Source: Calliopum simillimum (lineage: Eukaryota > Arthropoda > Insecta > Diptera > Lauxaniidae). From it: 64,000 nucleotides of DNA. The notes beneath the pieces were generated by a model, which saw only the letters and a program-made list of their open reading frames with translations, had not been told where the DNA came from and did not search any database. The DNA lies in the NCBI GenBank assembly GCA_951812925.1, contig OX638372.1, forward strand, positions 84,031,058 through 84,095,057, in the 5' to 3' direction. Of the stretch, positions 24,901 through 35,026 are shown one piece after another; the stretch's first letter is position 1; each line of letters starts with the position of its first letter. The position numbers were made by a program, and so were the translations under genes.

Positions 24901-27900
24901 ATATCCACTAAAATGAAACATGGCTTGTTACTGAACAACTAACGAACAAGCTGCAAGTATTCGTCAACAAATGCTTAAGGCGTATACTAAAGATTTGGTG
25001 GCCTCGCTCTATATCAAATGCCGAGCTACATCAAAAATGCAATCAGAGGGCTATAGCAAACGAGGTCAAGCTGCGCAAATGAGGATGGATTGGTCACACT
25101 CTACGAAAACCACACAGCGAAGTTTGTCGCCAGGCTCTTGAGTGGAATCCACACTGCCGATGTATCCACAATAGCGCGTCGACTGGCAGTGTTCGAATAG
25201 TAACAGATTTCGCGAACAAACTCATTATTTTATCTTTTAATTTTATGACACAACTCACAATATAAATTTTGAAATGTCACAAGCTTAAAAATTTTAACAA
25301 ATGACATGTTTTTTTCTCAAAATTTTGAAGTTCAAAAAATTCGAAAATATTCAAATGGGAGGCAGTGGCAATGAATTTAGAAATATAGCAGAATTACTGC
25401 CATACCTAAATTGGAGCGTCAGGCGTTGCGTTATTTAACGTTACACAAAAGCGTCAAGCGCCATACCGAAATAAAGAGCGTTGCGTTAAGTCATTTGTTT
25501 GTCAAAATCATATTGTTGTTTCTTTTTTTTATTATTCTGCAGCTAACTTCACTCCGTAACGCTTTGTCAAAGTTGGAAATTCGAATAGCTAAGCGTTGAG
25601 CGTTGGCAATTTCGGTATGCGCCATACAATTTGTATGCATATGAGAAATTTTTCACAGTTAAATAACGCCGACGCTCCAATTTAGGTATGGCAGTTACAA
25701 TGCGGCAGTGGCAGTGGCAGCGGCAGTGTCAGGACAAGTGGCAGTAATCAGATGTTTCGTATTTTACTGCTTACAACTTACAATAAAGCATTGACAGTGT
25801 CAGCGGGAGCAGCAGTTTTTCTTTGTCATTTAATTATTACAATGTTGCCTCCCTTAATTTTTTCGTTTGTTTTTTTGGTAGCACTGCGGCAGTAGCAGTA
25901 AATTTAGAAATAGATCCACAGTTTCTAAAAAACAGCTGATAACTGACACTGCCGCTGCAACTGCCGCATTGTGTTTCAGCTAATAGAGAAAAACTTCACA
26001 GCGCTGTGTACTGCCGCTGCTGTATTGTAGTTACTTTCATATAAAGTAATGCGTTCCAAAATGACAACTGCTTTCGACGTGCTATTGGAGTTTGGGCTTT
26101 ACACAAACATCATATTGTGATTTTTTATATTTAGTTATTCAAATTAAAAGGCACCGAGTGACCTTTTCAGCGTTTCTTCATTGTGCTGTAACAATTTTTT
26201 GAAAAAAATTAATTTTTTATTTATGCGTAATATTCCCAAGTGTAAAAAACTTTGTTCACTAGTCTGTACTAATTAATTGTTACTGAATTCTGTTCGTTTT
26301 GCACAAAGCATTTGATTCTTTGCGAGCGAGTAGTCTTTTACCCTCCCAAAACTTTTACTGGAAATCATATCGAACAGACCTTATGTATATATGAAGCAAA
26401 ACACGCCAAGTGTACCAGGTTTAAATTTTTTTGTCTCCGATTTTGCTCAAATTTGGCAATATGGTAGATCCGGTGTGCAAAAACAACAATCCGAGAGGAT
26501 TTGGTCCTAGTACCATTTGTTGTTAAAATGCAGGGTGTTGAAGTTGGCGTTTTTAGTCATTTTCATGAAAAGGGTGTTTTTTCAAAAATTTTTAGCTTAC
26601 ACTAGAGTTTGTAAATTTATAAATTTAAGTTACTGGTCCCATTCATTTTGAAGTATTCTTTTTACAAAAAAATATTTCTTGGTGAAAAAATTTTTTTTCA
26701 CCAAAATTTTTTACATTTAAAAATACTTTTGAATTTTTTTTAAAAAAACCCCCCTTCGATTTTTTTTAAAAGTACTTTAAAATAAAGCATGATTTATAAG
26801 CTTTAAAATGATGCATGACTCCAGATGGGATTCGGACGCTACATGGGTGTTTTTGGCTTTTGAACGCCCGTTGAAGGCAAAAATCTTTTTTTACTCGAGA
26901 GGAAAGCACCTTACGTAAAAAGTGTACTAGGCAAAAAATGCTTGGAATCGACCAAGCAATACGTGTGGTTTTTGTTGGAATTTTTTGAAAAGTTAAAAAA
27001 AAATGTTTTTTCCTTTCAATAATATTTGCAAAAATTTTTAATAAAAAAAATTTTTCAAAAATTATTCAAAAAAAAATTCCAAAAAAAAAAACACGTATTT
27101 CTTAGACGATTCTAAGCATTTTTTGCCTAGTACACTTTTTACGTAAGATGCTTTCCTCTCGAGTAAAAAAAGATTTTTGCCTTCAGCGGGCGTTCAAAAG
27201 CCAAAAACACCCTTGTAGCGTCCGAATCCCATCTTGAGTCATACATCATTTTAAAGCTTATAAATTATGCTTTAACGTAAAGCACTTTTAAAAAAAATCG
27301 AAGGGGGGTTTTTTTAAAAAAAATTCAAAAGTATTTTTAAATGTAAAAAATTTTGGTGAAAAAAAAAATTTTTCACCAAGAAATATTTTTTTATAAAAAG
27401 AACACTTCAAAATGAATGGGACCAGCAACTTAGATTTATAAATTTACAAACTTTAGTGAAAGCTAAAAATTTTCGAAAAAACACCCTTTTCATGAAAATG
27501 ACTAAAAACGCCAACTTCAACACCCTGTATTTTAACAACAAATGGTACTAGTACCAAATCCTTCCGGATTGTTGTTCTTGCACACGGAATCTACCATATT
27601 GCCAAATTTGAGCAAAATCGGAGACAAAAAAATTTAAACCTGGTACACTTGGCGTGTTTTGCTTCATATCGTCGGGTTAAAACTATAACTAGACATCTAC
27701 ATTTTTCATGTTTAGAGAAAAAAGCGTTTTAAGTTTTTTGAAATTCGTTTTTTGTATGGGATTTGGCAGTTTTTGGATTTTTATTCTTTATATAAAATTG
27801 GAAGGGAACCACATTTCACTATACTGAGGCATAGAGCCGTTTATTCTTCATATTTCTGTATATTTAACTCAAAACATCAATATATGTAGATGTCTAGTTG

Positions 27901-29344
27901 TAGTTTTAACCCGACGATATACATTCAATACTTTACAAAATATACAAAATTATTTTTGATAACAATTGTCTTACTCCTGTAATATTAGTTGTAGCCACAC
28001 TTTGGTCATTCATTATTATTGTACCAATTCACTTTATTTTAGGGACTAAAATATTGAGGTCCTTATTGAGGTTCGACCACATATCTTTTCAAAACCAAAA
28101 CAAAAAAGAACCTACACTTACACATTAATCATATTTAATTTTGTTTATACCTTTCGTATTCCTTAGCACCGTCTGCAACCAAATTAAAAAATCGATCGAA
28201 ACCAATGCCTGTTTTAGACGAAAGGCCACATGTTTTCAAGTCACGATAGAACTCATCCAATGTCAGTGACATTGTGCGCGTTAAATTGCTTATATAATTA
28301 TGTTCCTTTTCTAGCGCTTCTTGGAATGCTTCAAAATCTTGCATCCACTCGATGGCAAAATCATGATCCTGCACATCAATCTATATTTTGATATGCATAT
28401 GTGTAAATAAAATTTATCATGTATATATCGCTCATTTACTACAAGAACGGCACAACTCAAAAAACGCAGAATTATTCGTTACACCATGCTTCATATTGGG
28501 GGTTATCGTGAATCAAGATTCCCGGGGAATTTTCTTAAACAGCAATAGAGAACGCACGGCAGACCGAGAAAATTCCCCGGGAATCTTGATTCACGATAAC
28601 CCCCATTGTGTGAAAATTTCATATTAATATCTTTTACAGTCACCGTTTGAGAACGAAATAACTTTTTCAATAGACAACTTTAAACTTATTTTCTGCAGAA
28701 TCGTTTTTCTGACTTGAGCCGTTCTTGTAGTAAGTGAGCGATATGTAATCAGTCGCTATCGCAATCACCTTATTTAAGATCACAATGAATGGCAGTCGAG
28801 CTTTATACAATATTGAACAAGCGTAAAGCATATTGGACATAAATGTTGTTGGGCTAACAGAACGCACTACATCCATAACATAAACAACGATTGTTGGAAA
28901 CATTGTGGCTAGCGCTTCGGTTATAATTGTCCCAGATGCAGACCATGTGAAAACCTCAATTTGGCCAGGTGTATCAATAATGCACCATTTATGGCCCTGT
29001 TGACCTGCGCGTCGTATTAGCTCCACAACTTTTTCGAATTTTGTAGAGAATAGATTTAACGATGTTACAATTCCACCGTTTGGTCCTAATTTATACTGTT
29101 TCATGACCTCTTTGTAGTTTACCGTGTCTCGTATATCTATGTTTGCGTGGTATGGTGTCTCGCGACAGGCCGGGTCCAAATTTATCACATATGGTTTGAA
29201 ATGCTCAAATGAAACCTGTGTGAGCTTCTGCACAAATGTTGTTTTTCCAGAGCCCGCCATCCCAAGTACAATCAAACAAATAGGGAACTCTTCTGGGCCG
29301 TTTTCCAGTGGAATCGCGGTGGACGAAGATGGAGCTGTAGACAT
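21934..29344 (-). CDS. GPN1: GPN-loop GTPase 1, complete, four exons, 375 aa
   Basis: GPN1 binds RNA polymerase II and supports its assembly and nuclear import as a GPN1-GPN3 pair. Exons on the minus strand: 29344-28769, 28380-28151, 22322-22184 and 22116-21934, with GT-AG junctions and frame kept throughout. Motifs: P-loop GMAGSGKT at residues 28-35, the family-defining GPN loop in LGPNGGIV at about 86-93, DTPGQ at 124-128, and NKID at 191-194, rebuilt across the first intron. Exon 2 encodes the conserved [12 protein letters not shown]. Exons 3-4 give the charged coiled tail and an acidic stretch ending [12 protein letters not shown]. The length matches the family (about 374). Intron 1 holds two nested MITEs. 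Intron 2 (5.8 kb) holds a LINE, a palindrome and MITEs. The assignment is firm. Confidence 0.96.
23486..23652. mobile_element. 167-bp MITE in GPN1 intron 2
   Basis: The ends are CAGTTTTTTAATTTGAGGTT and the inverted ACCTCAAATTAAAAAACTG, continuing through an A-rich stretch to AATGCT/AGTATT. No coding sequence lies between. The target duplication is not evident. Confidence 0.65.
23705..25200 (+). pseudogene. RTE-like LINE, reverse transcriptase remnant in GPN1 intron 2
   Basis: RT motifs in order: [72 protein letters not shown] (F/YxDYxxAFD), GVRQGCLLS, and [10 protein letters not shown], the catalytic aspartates. There is an in-frame stop just after AFDSVS (24377) and several frame changes, so it cannot make a working protein. 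The endonuclease is missing. It lies antisense to GPN1 and is a relative of the copy at 51045-54620. The clade name rests on recalled sequence style ([17 protein letters not shown]) and is tentative. Confidence 0.8.
25396..25695. mobile_element. 300-bp MITE in GPN1 intron 2
   Basis: The left end ACTGCCATACCTAAATTGG continues GAGCGTC. The right end is the inverted copy, with further inverted similarity through GTTATTTAAC. It sits between two similar blocks of GCAGTGGCA-rich sequence, which suggests insertion into an older repeat. Confidence 0.7.
25696..26391. repeat. GCAGTGGCA-rich degenerate repeat region
   Basis: Words such as GGCAGTGGCAGTGGCAGCGG occur near 25705, and ACTGCCGCTGCAACTGCCGC near 25948. 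Together with AGTAAATTTAGAAATA at about 25896 (compare ATGAATTTAGAAATA at 25371), these suggest a degenerate element whose ends flank the 25396 MITE. No gene is present. Confidence 0.4.
26392..27666. mobile_element. 1.28-kb near-perfect palindrome (foldback element)
   Basis: The arms of about 620 bp are inverted copies. The left starts TGAAGCAAAACACGCCAAG and the right ends with its inverse. Further pairs include CAGGGTGTTGAAGTTGGCG with CGCCAACTTCAACACCCTG, and GCATTTTTTGCCTAGTACAC with its inverse. TA borders both ends (26390-26391 and 27667-27668). There is no ORF of note. It lies in GPN1 intron 2, where a transcript could fold into a very long hairpin. Confidence 0.88.
27669..27917. mobile_element. 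249-bp MITE, second copy of the 18126 family
   Basis: The ends TCGTCGGGTTAAAACTA and TAGTTTTAACCCGACGA lie between TA dinucleotides. The left TA (27667-27668) is also the right TA of the 26392 palindrome, so the two elements abut with no spare base. The internal sequence matches the copy at 18126-18381. Confidence 0.85.
28428..28741. mobile_element. 314-bp TA-flanked MITE in GPN1 intron 1
   Basis: The left end is TCGCTCATTTACTACAAGAA followed by CGGCACAACTC. The right end is its inverted copy with few changes. TA stands outside both ends. The element fills most of the 388-bp intron, and its edge is about 27 bp from the GPN1 exon 1 splice donor. A smaller inverted-repeat element (28498-28604) sits inside it. 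Confidence 0.82.
28498..28604. mobile_element. 107-bp palindromic mini-element nested in the 28428 MITE
   Basis: Perfect inverted ends of about 36 bp begin GGGGGTTATCGTGAATCAAG and continue ATTCCCGGGGAATTTTC. Only about 35 bp of loop separates them. ATT stands on both sides and may be a 3-bp target duplication. The perfect arms suggest a recent arrival. Confidence 0.8.
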
Positions 29345-29640
29345 TATTAAATTGTTCTTTTTTTTTTACTTGAAATATCACTATTTTTTTTTTGGTTTAG
29401 AGTTACTCCAATAGTTAAATATCACTAATGTTTTGATGCATTCAACGCTAAGAGCCACTCATAGAAATTTTCTATGGAGCCACTTGTATTTCTGTCATGA
29501 ACAAAGTGACAGCAAAAGGCAGTTTTACATTATCAGTGTAGCCATCAAACTGGTCATCAATATGTCAAACCGAGTTAGTGTTTACATGTTCAATAAACTG
29601 TCAATATTTGGTGTCGTTTTGTACACCGACGAGGAAACAA

Positions 29641-30192
29641 AGTGCGAACTCACACTAAAGGCTCCGATGCATACAAGGCTGCGCGTGCAGCGCGCGCATT
29701 ATAAGCTTTGACAGTTGATTTTAAAACATAGCTCCTTATGAAGAGTGATACATACAGAAAAGCGAACAACGCACGCGCTGCGTTCAATGCGTAGAGTTGA
29801 CCAACTTTCAAATTTCGAACGCATCATTTGCTTTTGACATTTCGTTTCTTTTGTTTATTTATTTATAAATAATTTTCGCAGTTGAAAAAATAAATTAAAA
29901 AAGAAAAAAATCAAAATGAAAGAAAAACGTATAAGCGAAGTGTAGGAGCAAGTCTGCCTATATAATAAAGGCCATTCTGAGCGTATTTGAAAACGCGTTT
30001 ACGCGTTCTATGTAACGGCATAACTCGCGTGCGTTGTGATGCGTATGCGCAGCCCTGTATGTAATGGCGCCTTAAGGGCACGGGCACGTAGGTTACGTCA
30101 AATTTCTAGGCAAGCGGAGGGAAGTGGTGCTTTCATTTCCCTCCGTTTGCCTACAAATTTGACGTGCTCGTGCCCGTCGTGTGAGTTCGCAC
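29641..30192. mobile_element. MITE with GTGCGAACTCACAC ends, split by another MITE
   Basis: The left end GTGCGAACTCACAC (29642) pairs with GTGTGAGTTCGCAC at the right. The interior resumes after the inserted element with GGGCACGGGCACGTAG. It contains a second inverted pair, TTGACGTGCTCGTGCCCG against the left part, and a hairpin of GCGGAGGGAA with TTCCCTCCGT. A right-half copy of the same family lies at 40976-41055. Confidence 0.68.
29659..30072. mobile_element. 414-bp PIF/Harbinger-like MITE nested in the 29641 MITE
   Basis: The ends are AGGCTCCGATGCATACAAGG and the inverted CCCTGTATGTAATGGCGCCT, both followed inward by CTGCGC-type sequence. TAA is duplicated directly outside (29656-29658 and 30073-30075), matching the three-base TWA preference of PIF/Harbinger elements. 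There is no transposase. Confidence 0.78.
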
Positions 30193-30700
30193 GAAGCAAC
30201 AGCGGAACAAATTTTAATGATGGAAATTGATATGCTGATGAAAGTAACAGAAATAAATTAATAAAAAACAGTGAAAACATTAAAATATACACTATAAATT
30301 TATTTAAATCGGTCTACAGCAATAATTTCTCATTTTCGAACCCACTTCATCACCAAAAAATTGGGTTTTGGTCATTTATTAAAAATTTTTTTTTAATTAA
30401 AAATAAAAGTCTTTGACAAAAATAATAACAATCGGGTTTCAGTAAATTGATTTTTTCCCAGTCATAAAATAAAAAGGTTCTCTTTAAGGTTCAGCGAAAA
30501 CCATAATCACTAAACTATCCGTTTTGGAGTAAAAACGAATCACATTTGCAAGCCATTTTCATTTCCCCACGATGTGCACTCGTTGAAATCTTTTCTTAAC
30601 TGACTACAAGTGTACTGAAATTTTTTCATTGCATTTACACAGTCAACCTACCCATTAATAAAGTCATCAATACAGCGGAAAGTCCAAAAATTTTTTTTTT
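30193..30700. other. AT-rich spacer, no gene seen
   Basis: Low-complexity A/T sequence lies between the 29641 MITE and the LINE at 30720. No coding frame, inverted-repeat pair or RNA gene was recognised. Confidence 0.3.
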
Positions 30701-30719
30701 TTTCAACCTATACATACCC

Positions 30720-32452
30720 CGTCTCCTAGTGCAATATTTAATTTTAGTTTTAGTTGTGTTGATCAATGTGATGTCCTTAGTAGTATTTTGGCTTTAAAAT
30801 CAAATGCAATTGGCCTGGATGGTATACATCCCAAATTCCTTAAACTTATTTTACCAATAATTTTACCCTACATAACTTATCTATTTAATACTTGTTTGAT
30901 GTCGTCTCAGTTTCCTAATTTATGGAAGGTTGCAAAAATTATTCCAGTACCTAAGGCCAAACATGAGTTTCGTCCCATTGCAATCCTCCCTTTTCTATCA
31001 AAAGCACTTGAAATAATTATATATAACCAAATGAACAAATACTTCACTGATAAAAAGCTTTTAACTGATAGACAGTCTGGATTTAGAGCCAAGCGTGGCT
31101 GCATCTCGGCAGTTCTGGATGTATCCGACTACCTAAGATGAAGGTAAGGTTAACTTTTTAATACTACTTGACCATTCTAAAGCATTTGACAACATTAACC
31201 ATTTAATCCTCGTCCATTAGCTCAGTAATTATTATAATTTTTCGTCCTCGGCTACCTGTCTTATATCCTCATATCTGAATGGAAGATCACAGTGCGTTTC
31301 TTCTGGATCATCAACGTCATCACTGCTTCCGCTTGATAGAGGGGTTCCACAAGGCTCTGTTCTTGGCCCATTTCTCTTTTCCGTCTACACCAATGATTTC
31401 CCCACAACCATCAGTGGAGTTCAAACACATATGTATGCGGATGATGTCCAAATTTACTGTTCGTGTGACTATAGCGATATGAATAACTGCATAGCACTTC
31501 TAAATGAAAACACCAAGAAAATAAGTCAATGGGCTACTGATAATAAGCTATCAATTAATCCAAAAAAATCCCAATGTATAGTAATCTTCAAAAAAATATT
31601 GTTACTTCTAGACTTCCCAGCATCACTATAAATAATAAATAACACTAATATAGAATATGTACAAAAAGCAAAGAACCTGGGAGTAATATTTAATAAAACG
31701 CTTTCCTGGAATGATCACATTACGTACAATGTTGGTAAAGTGTACGGCTTACTAAGAATGTTATGGGACACCCAGTTTTATCTACCAGAAAGCATTCGGA
31801 TGCTCATCGCTAAAACTCATCTTATGCCTATACTTCTGTATGGATGTGAGGTCTATGCAAATTGTGATTCAGCACATAAACGCAAGTTACAGGTTGCATT
31901 TAACAATATAATCCGGTACGTCTATGGTCTTAAACGGTCTGATCACATCTCCATTTTTGCAAGCAATCTGTATGGCTTAAGTTTCGAAAATTTAATACGT
32001 TCTAGGGTTGTTTTGTATCTACAAAAAATAATCTGCACACGTGAACCCAGCTATCTGTTTGATAAAATTCGTTTTTCAAGATCTGAGCGCAACAATGATC
32101 TAATTCCTGTCAGGCACTCTACTTTAACCTCTGAAAGACAGTTCTTTGTTTATTCAGTACGTCTCTGGAATACTCTCCCCAATAATATAAAAGGCATAGT
32201 TAATGCGGGTCGATTTAGGAATGAACGTGGTAAGCACTTAAAAGAGAACAATAATAATAAAATAAAAAAAAAAAAAAAAAAAAAATTGTAAACCTTATGT
32301 AATTGTATAAGCTTATTCCATATATCTATGTGTATTATTACTTATTTTAAAAATCCATTGAAATTATAAATGATCAGTGCCAACTTATAAGCTTTTTGTT
32401 AAGTCTTAAGGTATTGAGATGTGTAAAATATAAATAAATAAATAAAAAAAAC
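30720..32452 (+). pseudogene. Jockey/CR1-like LINE, 3' half with poly(A)-type tail
   Basis: RT motifs, spread over several frames: [64 protein letters not shown], and [10 protein letters not shown] with the catalytic YADD. The thumb and C-terminal part is a clean 183-codon frame (31740-32291) with KNLGVIF nearby and LLYGCEVYANCDSAHKRKLQ. A first A run lies at 32264-32285. The copy appears to end in TAAATAAATAAATAAAAAAA at 32430-32450, as Jockey-type elements do. Frameshifts near 31140 and 31610 make it inactive, and the 5' half and endonuclease are missing. Confidence 0.82.
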
Positions 32453-32662
32453 TGATTGTCAATACAAATTGATGAGTGTTTGCGTTATCAGTTTCTCATC
32501 AATCTGCATACATTCTAAGATTGATGAAAAAAAGTGAACTTGGCATTACTTAATATTGAAGTGGTTTCTATTATCAGTGATGCCAGCTCAGTGCTTTCCC
32601 CTCCAAATTCTTTGCTTTTAAAAAATTGAAATGAGGAAATAAGTTGAGCTGTGTATTTGACG

Positions 32663-32775
32663 ACAGTTTATCTGTGCTTGTCCTAATACATTTATTTATC
32701 TGTATTAAATTAAGCACATTAAATTAAGGTACATTTCTCAGAATGTGCTTACTTACACAAGCACAGATAAACTGT
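32663..32775. repeat. short inverted repeat with a 19-bp perfect stem
   Basis: ACAGTTTATCTGTGCTTGT at 32663-32681 pairs exactly with its inverse at 32757-32775. An inner pair, AAGCACATT and AATGTGCTT, lies in the loop. It could be a small foldback remnant. Confidence 0.55.
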
Positions 32776-33054
32776 ATCTTAATCGTTTTCACTGGCCGAA
32801 AGAGATTTACTTTTGACAGTAAATGTCAGGAGCAATACAATTTAATTTGTTTTTCCTTTTCTCTTAATATTTATCTTTCATTTGCTTTATCGAAAATGGC
32901 CAAAATCGGCCGTGATTTATGCCAAGCGGTCGATTTTTCGACCAGTCCTTTGTCTAGCTCTAAAATGTTGTAGGAAATAGTCTTTTTCAGTTTGATTGTG
33001 TCTTCTTAAAGGGGATTTCGGGTAACTATGTAAAAATAAAATTTTAAATTATCA

Positions 33055-33110
33055 TGTATGTATTCTCCTTAAGCTCCTAGGAGGAGCATAGGGCCAAACC
33101 AAATTTTAAA
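33055..33110 (-). mobile_element. short 3' tail of the RTE-like LINE
   Basis: ATGTATGTATTCTCCTTAAG followed by CTAGGAGGAGCATAGGGCCA matches the 3' tail at 51040-51090. Only the last 50 bp or so remain. Confidence 0.55.
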
Positions 33111-34513
33111 TCATCGGTTTTCTTAAATTATCGGTTTTCCGATTTTTCGTAAGACTTCCCGCAAAACCATAATTTTTGATGTTTTTTAAAACTTAAATAC
33201 AACAAATAAATTAAAGTAATTTTTTTCTTTCAACCAATGAAAAGTCCAAAATCTACGAATATGCATTCATCTGTGGCAATAATTTTATAGAGGATTTTAA
33301 CAAGTGAAATTGCTGGTCGAAAATTCGACCAGTGGCGATATAGATAGTCAAAATAAATAAAGAAACAATTTAGGTATATTTCGCTGCGATTGAATATTTG
33401 AATTTATCAAAGATGCTTTTGGCTTGTTTTAGGAAAAAATTCAAATTGTTATCGAAAAATACGTCATTTTAGGGCTATTCCGTTCTTCTTCTGTTTTTAC
33501 AATGGCAATGAATTTCGACTCATTGGAACCATAGTCCAGGCAAATTAGCATTTGAAATAACAATAATTAGGCGAAAGCTGAAAATTGGTGCAGACCTTAG
33601 AAACACCATTACAAATAATCTGTCAAAACTCCTCATTGATCCCATGTGAGCTAAAAAAGTTATTCAAGGTCAAAGGTCACAAAAAATAGTTTTTTTGGAA
33701 ATATCTCGCCAGCGCTAATTTCTAGAGAAAAATTTTTGTCGGCAATTTTGTAGCTTATAAAATTTCCTATAAAAACGTCTCACATTTTGTTTTCATGCGA
33801 TTTATAGTTTGGGAGATATCCTAATTTAAATTGAGGCAAAAATTATTAAAATGTGTGTGCCGCTTATGAGTGAGCATAGTGATGTGTTGAGCTTTAAATT
33901 TAATTACCTCATGAACGGTAAGTCAGACGTTAAAAGTAAAAATACCGTTTATAGGGAATTGCTTGCTTTACAAACTGCATGTTGTTTTTCTGTCGTGCGA
34001 TGCATAGTTTAGGAGATATCTTTCGACAATTCAGAAATTTTGAAAAAAACAATTTTTTCAAAATATTTCAGAAACAATGTGCCCTAGGAAAAATTTTTTT
34101 CATGCATTTTGTAGTACGTGCAATTCCCTATGACGGTCTCTTCGAACACTTTTTTCGTCCGACTAACCGTTCATAAGATATCGTGATTTGAAAATCATTC
34201 GAAAATCAACTTTCAAATTATTTTACAATGCACACTCATATGCCACAAGGTCTTTGCTTTGCCGTTGCTACGTCGACTGCGCACATTATCGTTTTCAGGG
34301 TTGTCACATCATATTTTTTAAGGAATTCTTAAAGCATACAATTTAGCAAAATAAAAAAAATAAATTTTTGTTTTAAAAAGTTTATAAAAATTTTAAAAGT
34401 TCAACATTCACTTTTAGGGTTGCCACCTGTTTTTTTTTTCGTATATTTGGCATAGTCCATATACTATAAAAATAAAAAAAAATTTGGTTTATAAAAATCG
34501 ATTATACATTTTT

Positions 34514-34731
34514 AGGGTTGCCACCTAGTCATTCTACAAAATTTTGATTAAATCTCACTTTTTTTCGACTTGATTGAATTTTTTGACTTTCAAATACGGT
34601 TAATAATCTTCAGAAAATAAACAAAGCTTTCAGTGTTTCACCTGACCATATTTGAAGGCCAAAAAATTCAGTTAAGTCGAAAAAAAGTGAGATTGAATCA
34701 AAATTTTGTAGAATGACTAGGTGGCAACCCT
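34514..34731. repeat. 218-bp inner foldback, left of the palindrome centre
   Basis: It begins AGGGTTGCCACCTAGTCATT and ends with the inverse. The arms also share CTACAAAATTTTGATT and CTCACTTTTTTTCGAC. A second copy lies across the centre at 34832-35026. Confidence 0.8.
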
Positions 34732-34831
34732 AAAAATGTACAATCGATTTTTATGAACTTTATCTAAGCGTTTCAAAACTAAAATTTTTTTTATTTTTAT
34801 AGTACATACTAAGCGTTTCAAAACTAAAATT

Positions 34832-35026
34832 TTAGTCATTCTACAAAATTTTGATTCAATCTCACTTTTTTCGACTTAATTGAATTTTTTGGCCTTCAAA
34901 TATGGTCAGGTGAAACACTGAAAGCTTTGTTTATTTTCTGAAGATTATTTAACCGTATTTGAAAGTCAAAAAATTCAATCAAGTCGAAAAAAAGTGAGAT
35001 TTAATCAAAATTTTGTAGAATGACTA
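34832..35026. repeat. 195-bp inner foldback, right of the palindrome centre
   Basis: The same unit as 34514-34731, trimmed at its left edge. It starts TAGTCATTCTACAAAATTTT and ends AATGACTA, after which GGTGGCAACCCT continues the outer right arm. Confidence 0.78.

Noticed and set aside
33979..34176. 65-codon frame repeated in both arms of the large palindrome
   Set aside because: Its duplication follows from the inverted arms, its composition is Phe/Arg-rich AT-biased, and it has no recognisable domain; not called as a gene.
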